From contig JAKFWC010000001.1 in the NCBI GenBank assembly GCA_021732975.1, forward strand, positions 1 to 52,739: a stretch of DNA of 52,739 nt, written 5' to 3'. The notes beneath the pieces were generated by a model. That model was not told the DNA's origin, made no database searches, and saw nothing but the letters and a program-made list of their open reading frames with translations. Below are positions 1 through 7,981 of the stretch, in pieces. Each line of letters starts with the position of its first letter. Positions within the stretch are counted from its first letter, which is position 1. Origin of the DNA: Planctomycetaceae bacterium (GTDB lineage: Bacteria; Planctomycetota; Planctomycetia; Planctomycetales; Planctomycetaceae). The position numbers were made by a program, and so were the translations under genes.

Positions 1-133
1 TTCGCCTCCCGATGCTCCCCACCCCGCCTCGCGGCGACGCAGTTTCGGTCAGCTACAGGACGGAGAACGTCTCCCTGAAGAGGACTTGCACCTCTCTATC
101 CAATCACACTTGCCAACGCACCCTCTTTGCGGC

Positions 134-172
134 GGTGCCGCCCCAGATTGCCAGAGGCAATCTGAGCCACCC
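134..172. repeat. long hairpin next to the stop of the membrane protein gene
   Basis: Perfect 8-bp arms (AGATTGCC at 145-152, GGCAATCT at 156-163) around a 3-base loop, with weaker flanking GGTG/CACC pairing. There is no T-run, so it looks more like a REP-type palindrome than an intrinsic terminator. No gene is supported in bases 1-173. Confidence 0.5.
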
Positions 173-173
173 G

Positions 174-1229
174 TTAATCAGGGACACCCGCGGACTGCGT
201 ATTTGTGTCGACCCGTTTTCTGTACGTCAACACGGTCGTCCACCAAATCCCAGCACTGATCGAGCCATATATAATCGCGGCTGGAATGACCAGGGGAAGA
301 CCAGCGCCGCGAAAAAACTTCACCATTGCCAAGCAAAAAGCCAGCCCTGCCAGCAGAACTCCTTGCCGCGGTTTGGCGCCGATCAACAAGTGCACGGTGA
401 GAAGATCACCTTTGGCAGCGTATGTAAGAACGCTGCCTGCATAAGCCCCTTGAATGAAGCCCATAAATCCAAGCCCAGCCGCGAATAGCTTTGGAAATCC
501 CCACGGTATGGCAACGGTTGCGACGGCACATCCGATGATCAGGCCAAGGATGCCACCGCCGATCCCTCGCAGGACGACCTGTCGCAATACGCTTTGGTCA
601 AGTCTTACCACCCGTTCTCGTTCGAGCAATTCTATCCACTGTTCGTAACCTCGCGGCGTTAGGCCAACCGTGATCACCATCCCTTCGACCGGTTCGCCGC
701 TGCCGGACGGACTTGGGATCCAACTCAGCAAAAGCTTCGGCTGCAAGGATAAAAAAGCCCCGGCCGAATCCATCGTGGTGATGCGTGTTGGCTTCCAGCG
801 ACATTCCGAAAGGGGGACTTGAACCCTTTTCCCTCGGTAGACCGCCATGAGTCGGCCGCGTCCGGCATAGACTCGAAGGGGACGCGGTTTTGTAAACGGC
901 AACAGCACACCCATCGGGAACGTGATGATCCCAACGAAAGCCACTGAAAAACTTGCGAAGAATCCGACCACCTTCACAATTCCCCAAAGATCAGGAGCTT
1001 TGCCGGCGGCCAATCCCAAAAAGGATACGCTCAACATTAGCAGACAAAATAACCCTGCTAACATTCCTGCCAGCATCACAGTCAGGAGAGTTCCAGTCCA
1101 GAAGCCATGAACGGCGGATGCCCAGCAGGGAATGCGTAGCCGCTCGCGAATCACATCGCGACGAAAATTCTTAAGATGATCACGTTGCTGTTGGTCCACG
1201 CCTGAACCCAAACGAAGTAACTCTGACAC
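174..1229 (-). CDS. multi-span inner membrane protein, unknown function
   Basis: A 351-residue protein that I do not recognise. A charged N-terminus (about 40 residues) is followed by two long hydrophobic hairpins near residues 43-75 and 85-115. A soluble segment (about 115-220) comes next, then a Gly-rich hydrophobic half (about 222-335) with roughly four more spans and a short polar tail. The layout of membrane pair, soluble middle and membrane bundle suggests an integral cytoplasmic-membrane protein. No catalytic motif is visible. It stands alone on the minus strand, divergent from the toxin/antitoxin pair. Reading frame and hydrophobicity are clear; the function is not. Confidence 0.7.
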   Translation of the reverse strand: MSELLRLGSGVDQQQRDHLKNFRRDVIRERLRIPCWASAVHGFWTGTLLTVMLAGMLAGLFCLLMLSVSFLGLAAGKAPDLWGIVKVVGFFASFSVAFVGIITFPMGVLLPFTKPRPLRVYAGRGRLMAVYRGKRVQVPLSECRWKPTRITTMDSAGAFLSLQPKLLLSWIPSPSGSGEPVEGMVITVGLTPRGYEQWIELLERERVVRLDQSVLRQVVLRGIGGGILGLIIGCAVATVAIPWGFPKLFAAGLGFMGFIQGAYAGSVLTYAAKGDLLTVHLLIGAKPRQGVLLAGLAFCLAMVKFFRGAGLPLVIPAAIIYGSISAGIWWTTVLTYRKRVDTNTQSAGVPD

Positions 1230-1353
1230 ACACGACGGACTATTTCCGTGTCACTTGCCACTTTATCGTATCGAAGTTACTACGTGAGGAAAAAACTATG
1301 CATGACTTGCTCCTGATGTAGAATGGCCTTTAAGTCGTCGGAATCCAGGGAAG

Positions 1354-1605
1354 ATGGCCAACTACTTTGAATTCATCTGGGCTCCCTCAGTTGTTGCAAA
1401 GCTGGCAGCACGTGACCTGTCGACAGATGATGTGGAAAGTGTGGTCAGTGCGCCGTTCAACGAAGGAGAAAGCAATTCATCCGGATTACCGGTTGCGTTT
1501 GGGTGGATTGCCGACGGCCGATACATCATCGTGGTCTACGAAGAAATCGACTTCATGACCGTGCAGGTCATTACGGCTTACGAAGTTCAGGAACCTCGAT
1601 TATGA
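1354..1605 (+). CDS. BrnT-like toxin of a type II toxin-antitoxin pair (putative)
   Basis: Small protein of 83 residues. It starts with an aromatic FEFIW segment, followed by a helix with a DVESVV motif, the turn SSGLPVAFG, and the strands DGRYIIVVYEE and VQVITAYEV. This order (FxW, helix, Ser-Gly-x-Pro, GR-hydrophobic strand, final ITAYE strand) resembles BrnT-type RelE-fold ribonuclease toxins, though the match is loose. The next gene overlaps it by 4 bases (ATGA), as expected for a translationally coupled toxin/antitoxin operon. Toxic activity is inferred from fold resemblance and gene order. Confidence 0.6.
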   Translation: MANYFEFIWAPSVVAKLAARDLSTDDVESVVSAPFNEGESNSSGLPVAFGWIADGRYIIVVYEEIDFMTVQVITAYEVQEPRL

Positions 1606-1889
1606 AAGAGGAAGACATCGAACGAGTCGACGCACTCATTGCCGCTGAGCTTCCCGATTTGGTGGCTCAGGATCAGCGGCGCGTCGATGCTCGCAAAGAA
1701 AATACGGTCAGCGGGCAGTTGCGTCGGGCGTTGCATGAGGCCGGTATCCGCCAACGTGATGGCGCGGCGGCGGCGGGAATCTCGATCAAGGAGTACGCGG
1801 CATGGACGGCCGGAGACGCACCGATGCCGACAACCGCGTTCGATCGGCTTGCTGAGCTAGTACACCTTCATCTCAGCCCTGCCGACTGA
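1602..1889 (+). CDS. HTH-domain antitoxin/regulator paired with the BrnT-like protein
   Basis: I chose the ATG at 1602, which overlaps the toxin stop as ATGA, giving 95 residues. An upstream in-frame alternative would overlap the toxin by about 100 bases and is less likely. An acidic N-terminal helix (about residues 1-30) precedes an XRE-like helix-turn-helix: QLRRALHEAGI, RQRDGAAAAGIS, IKEYAAWTAG. Such proteins usually neutralise the partner toxin and repress their own promoter. The HTH is recognisable; the antitoxin role comes from the gene pair. Confidence 0.62.
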   Translation: MKEEDIERVDALIAAELPDLVAQDQRRVDARKENTVSGQLRRALHEAGIRQRDGAAAAGISIKEYAAWTAGDAPMPTTAFDRLAELVHLHLSPAD

Positions 1890-1912
1890 GCTGGATTAGA
1901 TCATATCCAGCT
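1889..1912. terminator. hairpin across two convergent stop codons
   Basis: Perfect 8-bp stem AGCTGGAT / ATCCAGCT with an 8-base loop. It spans the 3' ends of the HTH gene (+) and fur (-). There is no convincing T-run, so it could be a weak bidirectional terminator or only an mRNA end-stabilising hairpin. Confidence 0.4.
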
Positions 1913-2393
1913 TGCGATGCGACCGTTGCGGCGGGCGGCTGCATGAAGCGCACACACCGTCGACTTCCAGCCGGTGGCCGGACATGCGGAAGCCGTGGTC
2001 GGCGGCGATTTTTTCGAGGACTTCCGCGATCGCGGTGTTGAGGAACTCGATCATCGTGCCACACTTCTTGCAGATCAGATGATCGTGCTGTGGGTAGCCG
2101 TAGTCGTGCTCGTAGACTTCGCGATCATTGGACCGTGCGACTCGACGGAGTAGCCCCGCTTCCACCAGCAAATTGAGCGTGCGGTAAATGGTGGACCGGC
2201 TGGCGGACGACTGCCCTTTCGGCCGAGCAAGGTTTCCCACCCATTGCTCGGCATCGAAATGGTCGTGCGTGGCGTAGACGGCCTCGACGATGGCTTCCCG
2301 CTCGGGGGTCAGCCGCATTCCCTTCGTGAGCAGAAACTCGCGAAACTTGTCAGCGGGTGCGACCGCGACATCCATCGATGCGAGACTACTCAC
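1896..2393 (-). CDS. Fur-family metal-dependent transcriptional regulator
   Basis: 165 residues, close to the usual Fur length plus a short N-terminal extension. The winged-helix DNA-binding half carries GMRLTPEREAIVEAV (about 25-39) and the recognition helix SRSTIYRTLNLLVEAGLL (about 65-82). The dimerisation/metal half has HDHLICKKCG with C108 and C111, and a second pair C148/C151 near the C-terminus. Those four cysteines match the structural zinc site of Fur/PerR/Zur proteins, and H103/H105 lie where the regulatory metal site is usual. The metal actually sensed (Fe, Zn, Mn or peroxide) cannot be decided here. It lies 30 bases downstream of flgM on the same strand, so the two may be co-transcribed. 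Confidence 0.92.
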   Translation of the reverse strand: MSSLASMDVAVAPADKFREFLLTKGMRLTPEREAIVEAVYATHDHFDAEQWVGNLARPKGQSSASRSTIYRTLNLLVEAGLLRRVARSNDREVYEHDYGYPQHDHLICKKCGTMIEFLNTAIAEVLEKIAADHGFRMSGHRLEVDGVCASCSRPPQRSHRKLDMI

Positions 2394-2423
2394 GATTTCC
2401 CCCGGCCCTTTTCCACCCTGATA

Positions 2424-2720
2424 TCAAGCGTCGTCGAAGTCCACACCCATCGCGTCGAACATCTTGCCGAGCGCGGCGTCCAACTTCTCGTCGGTATCAT
2501 ACGTGCCATTTTCGATGGCCGCCTTGATCTGTGCGAGGCGTTCCTGCCGAACATCGGAGTTGTTGCTGAGCTGGTCCAACATCTTCCCCGCCGAAGAAAT
2601 TTGCAGTTCATCACGCGGGAACTGCGGCTTGGCAACCGTTGTATCGCGCGTCACTGGCGGGTTGGTGGCTGGCCGAATCGGCACGTTGCCTGGAACAGAA
2701 CCGACACCGCGGACATCCAT
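2424..2720 (-). CDS. flgM: FlgM-type anti-sigma-28 factor
   Basis: The C-terminal half (SSAGKMLDQL, RQERLAQIKAAIENGTYD, EKLDAALGKMF) matches the FlgM pattern in which R-x-E/D-R-V/L-x-x-I/L-K-x-x-I-x-x-G-x-Y precedes the last helix. FlgM binds sigma-28 (FliA) and holds back late flagellar genes until hook completion. I place the start at the ATG at 2720 (98 residues), preceded by a strong GGGGAGG ribosome site. The N-terminal MDVRGVGSVPGNVPI resembles the short disordered lead of other FlgM proteins. A longer start at 2855 (143 residues), also with a purine-rich site, is possible. It sits directly upstream of a Fur-family gene rather than in a flagellar cluster. Confidence 0.82.
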   Translation of the reverse strand: MDVRGVGSVPGNVPIRPATNPPVTRDTTVAKPQFPRDELQISSAGKMLDQLSNNSDVRQERLAQIKAAIENGTYDTDEKLDAALGKMFDAMGVDFDDA

Positions 2721-3189
2721 GTCCCCCCTCCCCTGTTGGTCGGGGCCGAGCGTCGTCCGGGCAGGAATTCCCGCCGCACGCACTCCCCCAAGGGTGACAT
2801 TGTAGCCCACGACCGCCAAACGATTCAATCGGGTCTCAAATCCGGATGCCATCATACGTTCCCCCTGCTTTGCGGCAGAAGCTGACAGACCGTCGACAAG
2901 GACGGCCGCCGGGGGAACGTCTTGATCCCAGACCGAGCGTTACCGAAATGCTTGCCCATCATTGGCAAGTCGTGCTGTCAAAAAGATTTACAGCCCGAAT
3001 TCGGTCAGCGGCGGAGTTGATCCGCGTAATAAGATTATCGGCGAAAACCCGCGTTCGCCATTCAACTTCTTGGAGAGAATCTCGACGGATCATCCGGGTC
3101 GCGACGAAAACGCAAATGAGGAGTTTCGGGTAAACTGCGCAACGTTTGTCGCTTTACAGATGCCAAGACTCGCGATCACTTTGTCACCG
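2721..3189. other. gap without a supported gene; contains a distant inverted repeat
   Basis: If flgM starts at 2720, this stretch has no convincing coding sequence. Identical 10-base arms ACGTTCCCCC (2856-2865) and GGGGGAACGT (2911-2920) face each other across 45 bases and could form a large hairpin. The rest is unremarkable leader or promoter space between flgM and the end of the ankyrin gene. Confidence 0.45.
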
Positions 3190-3627
3190 TCACTCAGCAA
3201 TCATTCGTGATTGCCGGGGCTTGAGCAGCGTCTTGATCGCCTCATCCTTCACGTAATCCACCGGCTTCCGCCCCGCTTTGTTGGCGATGGACGGATCAGC
3301 CCCCGCGGCGATGAGCAGCCGGATAATCTCGATCGCTTCCGACTGCTTCCCGGCGGTCCCCGGAGCGCCGGTCGTCGTCACCGCGCGGTGCAACGGCGTC
3401 GACCCGGACCGCTTGCAGGCCTGATTCACGTTCGCCCCGCGCTCGATCAGCGTCTGCACGGCCGACGGACTGCGAAACCGCACGGCATGATGCAGCGCGG
3501 TCACGCCGTTCTTATCCGCCGCATCGATCTCCGCCCCCGCGGCCAGCAGATCCAGCATCTGCGCCCGCTGTTCTGCCGCGTTGGGGTTTTGTTCAGCGCA
3601 GATGTCGGAGAGCGGGAGGATTTTCAT
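3190..3627 (-). CDS. ankyrin-repeat protein
   Basis: 145 residues with about three ankyrin repeats. The pattern G-A/T-T-A/P-L-H-x-A is seen at GVTALHHAVRF and GSTPLHRAV, with repeat ends LLAAGAEIDAADKN, LIERGANVNQAC and LIAAGADPSIANKAG. These repeats form a helical stack used for protein-protein contact. No signal peptide is visible, so it is probably cytoplasmic. It starts 18 bases after the Uma2-like gene and is likely the last gene of a three-gene minus-strand unit (5168 to 3190). The partner protein is unknown. Confidence 0.85.
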   Translation of the reverse strand: MKILPLSDICAEQNPNAAEQRAQMLDLLAAGAEIDAADKNGVTALHHAVRFRSPSAVQTLIERGANVNQACKRSGSTPLHRAVTTTGAPGTAGKQSEAIEIIRLLIAAGADPSIANKAGRKPVDYVKDEAIKTLLKPRQSRMIAE

Positions 3628-3645
3628 GGACGTGTCCCAGCCGTT

Positions 3646-4236
3646 TCAACTGAAGTCAGCCCGCCGCGAAACGCCGCGTTCGATGCACCCCAGCACGGTC
3701 CACCAGTCGCGATCCTGAAGCGCGGCCAGGGGAGCCCAGAAATTCGGCAACGCCTGACTGCGGAGAATCCCGTCGGCATCGGGTTCGACCAACCGGTAGC
3801 TGTTCGCTTCCAGACGATGCCATAGAAATTTGACCGGTTCGTCGTTGAAGGCCACGACGTACTCCTGCACTCCGTATTGGCAAAACCGTTCGCGGCGACG
3901 CAGGAAGTCCGGATCGTCCTCGGAATCAAAGACATCGAGGATGAAATTCGGCGGCCCCTGAAAAACTTCGTCGCGCACTTCGCACTGCTTCTTCCGGCCG
4001 TAATTGAGCATCGCCACCAGACCGGGAACTTCCCAAATATCCGGAGCCAGTTGAACTCTCGCCAGCACGCACACATACCAGCCGGGCGAGAACAGGCGAT
4101 AGCGATTGACGCACAACGCCAAATCCGTCAGCAGCGCCGATTGATGGACGCCGAGTTCCGCCATCGCGATGCCCTCTGGAGAATTTGTGGCTTTATCTTT
4201 GTGACGGCTCGGTGCCGAGAAGTGACTCGCGTTCAA
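3646..4236 (-). CDS. Uma2/DUF820-like PD-(D/E)XK-fold protein, degenerate
   Basis: 196 residues, the usual size for Uma2 (DUF820) proteins. The core pattern is visible: a hydrophobic strand PPNFILDVFDSEDD where the family has P-x-L-V-V-E-V-x-S, then RRRERFCQYGVQEYVVAF, equivalent to the family's K-x-x-x-Y-x-x-x-G-V-x-E-Y-W. The usual catalytic Glu of the first motif is an Asp here, and the expected lysine is Arg, so activity is doubtful. The start at 4236 overlaps the previous gene stop (ATGA). An internal ATG at 4164, with a modest ribosome site, would give a more family-typical N-terminus. Confidence 0.6.
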   Translation of the reverse strand: MNASHFSAPSRHKDKATNSPEGIAMAELGVHQSALLTDLALCVNRYRLFSPGWYVCVLARVQLAPDIWEVPGLVAMLNYGRKKQCEVRDEVFQGPPNFILDVFDSEDDPDFLRRRERFCQYGVQEYVVAFNDEPVKFLWHRLEANSYRLVEPDADGILRSQALPNFWAPLAALQDRDWWTVLGCIERGVSRRADFS

Positions 4237-5168
4237 CCTATGAGTTCCACGAAACCATCCTCCGTAACAAACTTGCGAGCCAATTCAAATACAGACGCCA
4301 TCTGTTCCTCGGGGCCAATTTGCAACGCCACAGAAAAATAGCGGCTTAAAAGGCTTCGAGTATGCTCTGGATCGAATTGTCTGCCATGAGCAGCCGACCA
4401 AACCTCGATCAGGTCCGAAAGCACCTTCTCAAAATCGAATGTGATGCCTCGGTTTTCCCGTTGCAAGAGGAATGAGCGAAGCGCCGGATGATAGCCGTTG
4501 TTTTCGGTAAGTAGTCGCTTGAGCGGTTGCGATCTACCCCCTATCCACGAATGAATCGTACCGCCACTGTGATCCCGGTGCCGAATGACCGCGTCAAGTA
4601 TCTTGATACAACGCGCTAGTCCTTTCGCCTCCTTTTGACTCAGTCGCAATATGCCGCTGAAGACACGTTCTTTCCGTTCCTCATCCACCTGAACGTATGG
4701 ACGAGGTGCCGATGAATTCGGCTGATTGATCAGCGCCAATTCCTCGACAAAATGCTGTGACGATCTCAACGCTCCCGCCGTCGTGATCACAATTTGGCTG
4801 TTCTGCTGTAGTCTTTCTCTCAGACTGGTGAATTCATTTTCTCGTAGGTCGGCACATGACCGGCATAGCCGGATGACGCGATCAAGGTAATCAAGAAACG
4901 CATCCACAATTCCCTCGGGTTTCTCGGGCAAATACTTCCTGCAAGAGATGAGCGCTGCCGACTCAGTTGCCTCAAGTTCAATCAGAGTCAGCCGACTCGC
5001 ATGAGGTGGTTCCTCGATAATGACTCTTACAAAGTCTGGTATCCACGCAGACGCACCTGCACGAAAATCTACACCCGCATAAACACTGCAAGCGTCTGGG
5101 CGCGCGCTGTCAAAGAAGGTGTCGTTGTCCTTGGCACCGTCGATTCGGAAAAGGTATACGGTGGACAT
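4233..5168 (-). CDS. unknown 311-residue protein, first gene of a three-gene unit
   Basis: I do not recognise this protein. It appears soluble, with no signal peptide or membrane span. It is largely helical in character after about residue 60 and holds a Cys pair in LCRSCADLREN (about residue 105). A Lys/Arg-rich middle includes RLSQKEAKGLARCIKIL, and a Trp/Gly turn (HSWIGG) follows. By eye its DNA is less GC-rich and uses more AT-ending codons than the neighbours, which suggests recent acquisition. The 4-base overlap with the Uma2-like gene indicates translational coupling, so the two probably act together. An anti-phage or toxin-type role is possible but unsupported by any motif. Confidence 0.6.
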   Translation of the reverse strand: MSTVYLFRIDGAKDNDTFFDSARPDACSVYAGVDFRAGASAWIPDFVRVIIEEPPHASRLTLIELEATESAALISCRKYLPEKPEGIVDAFLDYLDRVIRLCRSCADLRENEFTSLRERLQQNSQIVITTAGALRSSQHFVEELALINQPNSSAPRPYVQVDEERKERVFSGILRLSQKEAKGLARCIKILDAVIRHRDHSGGTIHSWIGGRSQPLKRLLTENNGYHPALRSFLLQRENRGITFDFEKVLSDLIEVWSAAHGRQFDPEHTRSLLSRYFSVALQIGPEEQMASVFELARKFVTEDGFVELIG

Positions 5169-5231
5169 GGACTGTTACCAATACCAAGTGCGAAGTGGCA
5201 TGTTGCGGTTCCGAAGGGATCAAACATCCCC

Positions 5232-6311
5232 TCAATACGCCAAACTCGCGGGCACTTCCACACTCACGCGGTCGCCGGTGACGCAGTCGCGCAGGATTTT
5301 CGCGGCGGTCAGCAGTTCGTCTTTGGTCACGTCGAGATGCGTGCAGGCGCGGAGGCGTTGGGGGCCGGTGGCGTAGATGTTCACGCCGCGGGATTTCATG
5401 CGGACGGCGAGTTCGGCGGCGGAGCCGTGACGCGGGTGCAGCTCGAAGAAGACGAGGTTCGTTTCCACTTTCGTGGGGTCGATAATGACGCCGTCGATTT
5501 CCGCAATCGCCTCGGCGAACACGCGGGCATTGATGTGATCCTCGGCGAGACGGTCGATGTGATGATCGAGCGCGTACAACGCGGACGCCGCCATCATCCC
5601 GGCTTGTCGCAAGGCACCGCCGAACTGCTTACGAGCGCGGCGAGCCTTCTTGATGGACTCCACATCGCCGACGAGGACTGATCCCATCGGGCAACCGAGT
5701 CCCTTGGAAAAGCAGATCGAAATCGTATCGGCGTGGGAGACGAATTCCTTCGCCGTGTAACCCTTCGCGATGCACGCATTGAAGATGCGGGCGCCGTCGA
5801 TGTGCGTTTTCAGACCGTGTTCGCGAGCCCATTTTCCGATACGGGCCATCTGTTCGAGGGGGTACGCCACGCCGCCACCGTGGTTGGTGGTGTTCTCGAC
5901 GCAGACCAGCCGCGTGACGCAGTAGTGCTGATTGTCGGGCCGGATTTTCCCTTCGAGATCGCTGACATCGATCATGCCGTCGCGACCGCGCACTGTCCGG
6001 ACGGTGACGCCGCTGAGGACCGCCGGGCTGCCGGCTTCCCAGTTGGCGATATGGCCGAATTCGTCGATGAGCAGTTCGTCGCCGGGGAGACAATGGGCGC
6101 GGATGCCGAACTGGTTGGACTGCGTCCCCGAGCACGCATAGACGGCGGCTTCCATGCCGAGCAGTTCGCACATGCGGGCTTCGAGAGCGTTGACCGTGGG
6201 GTCTTCGCCCTGCATGTCGTCGCCGACTTCGGCTTCGGCAATCGCCCGCCGCATGCCGAGGGTGGGCCTGGTGACGGTATCGCTCCGCAGATCGATGAAT
6301 CGAGACGCCAT
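5232..6311 (-). CDS. ltaE: low-specificity L-threonine aldolase
   Basis: 359 residues, typical of the PLP fold-type I threonine aldolase family, which splits L-threonine or L-allo-threonine to glycine and acetaldehyde. Visible motifs are DLRSDTVTRPT at the N-terminus, GDDMQGEDPTV, the cofactor-stacking region SGTQSNQ, the aspartate-bearing KTHIDGARIFNA (D172) and the Schiff-base segment ICFSKGLGCPMGS with K203. It appears to be a single cytoplasmic gene, divergent from hisD across a repeat-bearing gap. The substrate stereochemistry preference cannot be read from sequence. Confidence 0.93.
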   Translation of the reverse strand: MASRFIDLRSDTVTRPTLGMRRAIAEAEVGDDMQGEDPTVNALEARMCELLGMEAAVYACSGTQSNQFGIRAHCLPGDELLIDEFGHIANWEAGSPAVLSGVTVRTVRGRDGMIDVSDLEGKIRPDNQHYCVTRLVCVENTTNHGGGVAYPLEQMARIGKWAREHGLKTHIDGARIFNACIAKGYTAKEFVSHADTISICFSKGLGCPMGSVLVGDVESIKKARRARKQFGGALRQAGMMAASALYALDHHIDRLAEDHINARVFAEAIAEIDGVIIDPTKVETNLVFFELHPRHGSAAELAVRMKSRGVNIYATGPQRLRACTHLDVTKDELLTAAKILRDCVTGDRVSVEVPASLAY

Positions 6312-6427
6312 CGTGAATCAGTTCCTCAAGCGGTTCCGTGGTCAAGCGCAGCGAAATCGCCTAAACTGTATCGTTTTGACGGCCCGCATCGCAACGGGCT
6401 GTGAGTTTGGACCCCGGGTCCACATCG

Positions 6428-6509
6428 AAGAGTCGGGGCGGGGGCCCCGACCTGAATTGATGAATGAACTGAACGACCATCACAGGTCGGGGCCCCTGCC
6501 CCGACTCTT
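6428..6509. repeat. 27-bp-arm inverted repeat between ltaE and hisD
   Basis: Left arm 6428-6454 and right arm 6483-6509 are reverse complements with a single mismatch in 27 and a 28-base spacer. Each arm holds its own GGGGCCCC-type core. It is a REP-like element lying in the shared 5' region of two divergent genes, so it may also affect their promoters. Confidence 0.85.
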
Positions 6510-6586
6510 GCGTGACGTGAAATCGAGCATCCCGGCTGCCAGGAAGCAGCCGGGATGCGACTTTGTCTGAATCATCACCATTGAAG

Positions 6587-7963
6587 ATGCCCATGGACCT
6601 CCGCATTCCGGTTCTTGACTGCACCAAAGATGACCCGCTGGGATTGCTCGCCGATCTGCGGCGGAAGCTGAGTGTGCAGGGGGACATCGTCTCGGAAGCG
6701 GGGCGGCAGCGGACGATTGATTTGTTTGGCGAAGCGTTGTCGCCGCGGCAGGTGGTGCAGCGGATCTGTGCCGAGGTCCGCACGCGCGGCTTGGATGCGG
6801 TGTTGGAGTACACGGCGAAGCTCGATCGCAAGACGCTGACCATCGACACGATGCGGGTGAGCGCGGAGGAACTTGCTGCGGCGCATGCGGCCGCCGATCC
6901 GAAGTTCCTGGCGACGTTGCGACGCATTCGAGCCAACATCGCCGAGTTTCAGGAACGCATCCTGCATGAAGACGTGCGGTTGGTGCGACAGGACGGCCTC
7001 GCGCGGGTCGAGTTGCGACAACGGTACCTGCCGTTGAAACGGGTCGGCATCTGTGTCCCCGGCGGCGCGGCGGCGTATCCGTCCACGGTGCTGATGACCG
7101 CGGTCCCGGCGAAAGTCGCGGGGGTAAAAGAGATCGCGGTCGTCATGCCACCCACGGACTTCGGCGGCTACAACAACGAACTCCTCGCGACGTGTGCTGA
7201 GATCGGCATCACCGAGGTCTACCGTGTCGGCGGCGCTCAAGCGGTTGCGGCGTTGGCCTACGGCGTCGACGGCATCCCGCGTGTCGACAAGATCGTCGGG
7301 CCGGGCAATCTGTTTGTCGCGCTGGCCAAGCAGCATGTTTACGGTGAGGTGGACATCGACAGCATCGCCGGGCCGAGCGAAGTGGTCGTGCTCGCTGATG
7401 ATTCCGCCGAGGCCGCGTTCGTGGCGAGTGATCTGATTTCCCAAGCGGAACACAGCCCCGGTTCGGGCGTGTTGATCACATGGCATGCGCCGCTGGTGGA
7501 AGCCGTGAAGATGGAACTGTCGAAACAACTCGCTGCCCTGCCTCGCGGTGATCTGGCGCTGACGAGTCTCAACGATTACGGGGCGCTGATCATCGCGCGG
7601 GATGCCGTGCATGCCGCGGAGTTGACAGACTTGCTTGCCCCGGAGCATCTGCACATTTCGACCGCTGATCCTGAAGAGATGCTCGACCGCATCCAGAATG
7701 CCGGGGCGATTTTTATGGGGCATCACACCCCGGTGGCCGTGGGGGATTACTTCGCGGGACCGTCGCACGTGTTACCCACCGGCGGCACGGCCCGGTTCGC
7801 GAATGGGCTGTGCGCGAATGATTTCCTGAAACGGTCGTCGGTGATCTGGTTTAACCGGACCGCACTGGAAGACGCCGCGGAGGATATCCGACGAATCGCT
7901 GCCGTCGAAGGACTGACGGCTCACAGTACGAGTGTGGATGTGCGTCTCGGCGATGATGACTAA
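6587..7963 (+). CDS. hisD: histidinol dehydrogenase
   Basis: Catalyses the last two oxidations of histidine biosynthesis (L-histidinol to L-histidine, NAD- and zinc-dependent). Family landmarks appear in order: RYLPLKRVGICVPGG, YPSTVLMTAVPAKVAGV, RVGGAQAVAALAYG, VDKIVGPGNLFVALAK, the zinc/substrate region SQAEHSPGSGV, LAPEHLHI and AGAIFMGHHTPVAVGDYFAG. I use the ATG at 6587; ATG 6593 or a TTG at 6563 are alternatives, and no strong ribosome site decides. The length of about 458 residues fits the family. No other his gene is nearby. A small membrane protein gene follows 18 bases later and may share the transcript. Confidence 0.95.
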   Translation: MPMDLRIPVLDCTKDDPLGLLADLRRKLSVQGDIVSEAGRQRTIDLFGEALSPRQVVQRICAEVRTRGLDAVLEYTAKLDRKTLTIDTMRVSAEELAAAHAAADPKFLATLRRIRANIAEFQERILHEDVRLVRQDGLARVELRQRYLPLKRVGICVPGGAAAYPSTVLMTAVPAKVAGVKEIAVVMPPTDFGGYNNELLATCAEIGITEVYRVGGAQAVAALAYGVDGIPRVDKIVGPGNLFVALAKQHVYGEVDIDSIAGPSEVVVLADDSAEAAFVASDLISQAEHSPGSGVLITWHAPLVEAVKMELSKQLAALPRGDLALTSLNDYGALIIARDAVHAAELTDLLAPEHLHISTADPEEMLDRIQNAGAIFMGHHTPVAVGDYFAGPSHVLPTGGTARFANGLCANDFLKRSSVIWFNRTALEDAAEDIRRIAAVEGLTAHSTSVDVRLGDDD

Positions 7964-7981
7964 CGACAGACGAATGAGATC

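Noticed and set aside
6575..7768. 397-residue minus-strand open frame over hisD
   Set aside because: It mirrors hisD codons and shows no motif; shadow of a high-GC gene.
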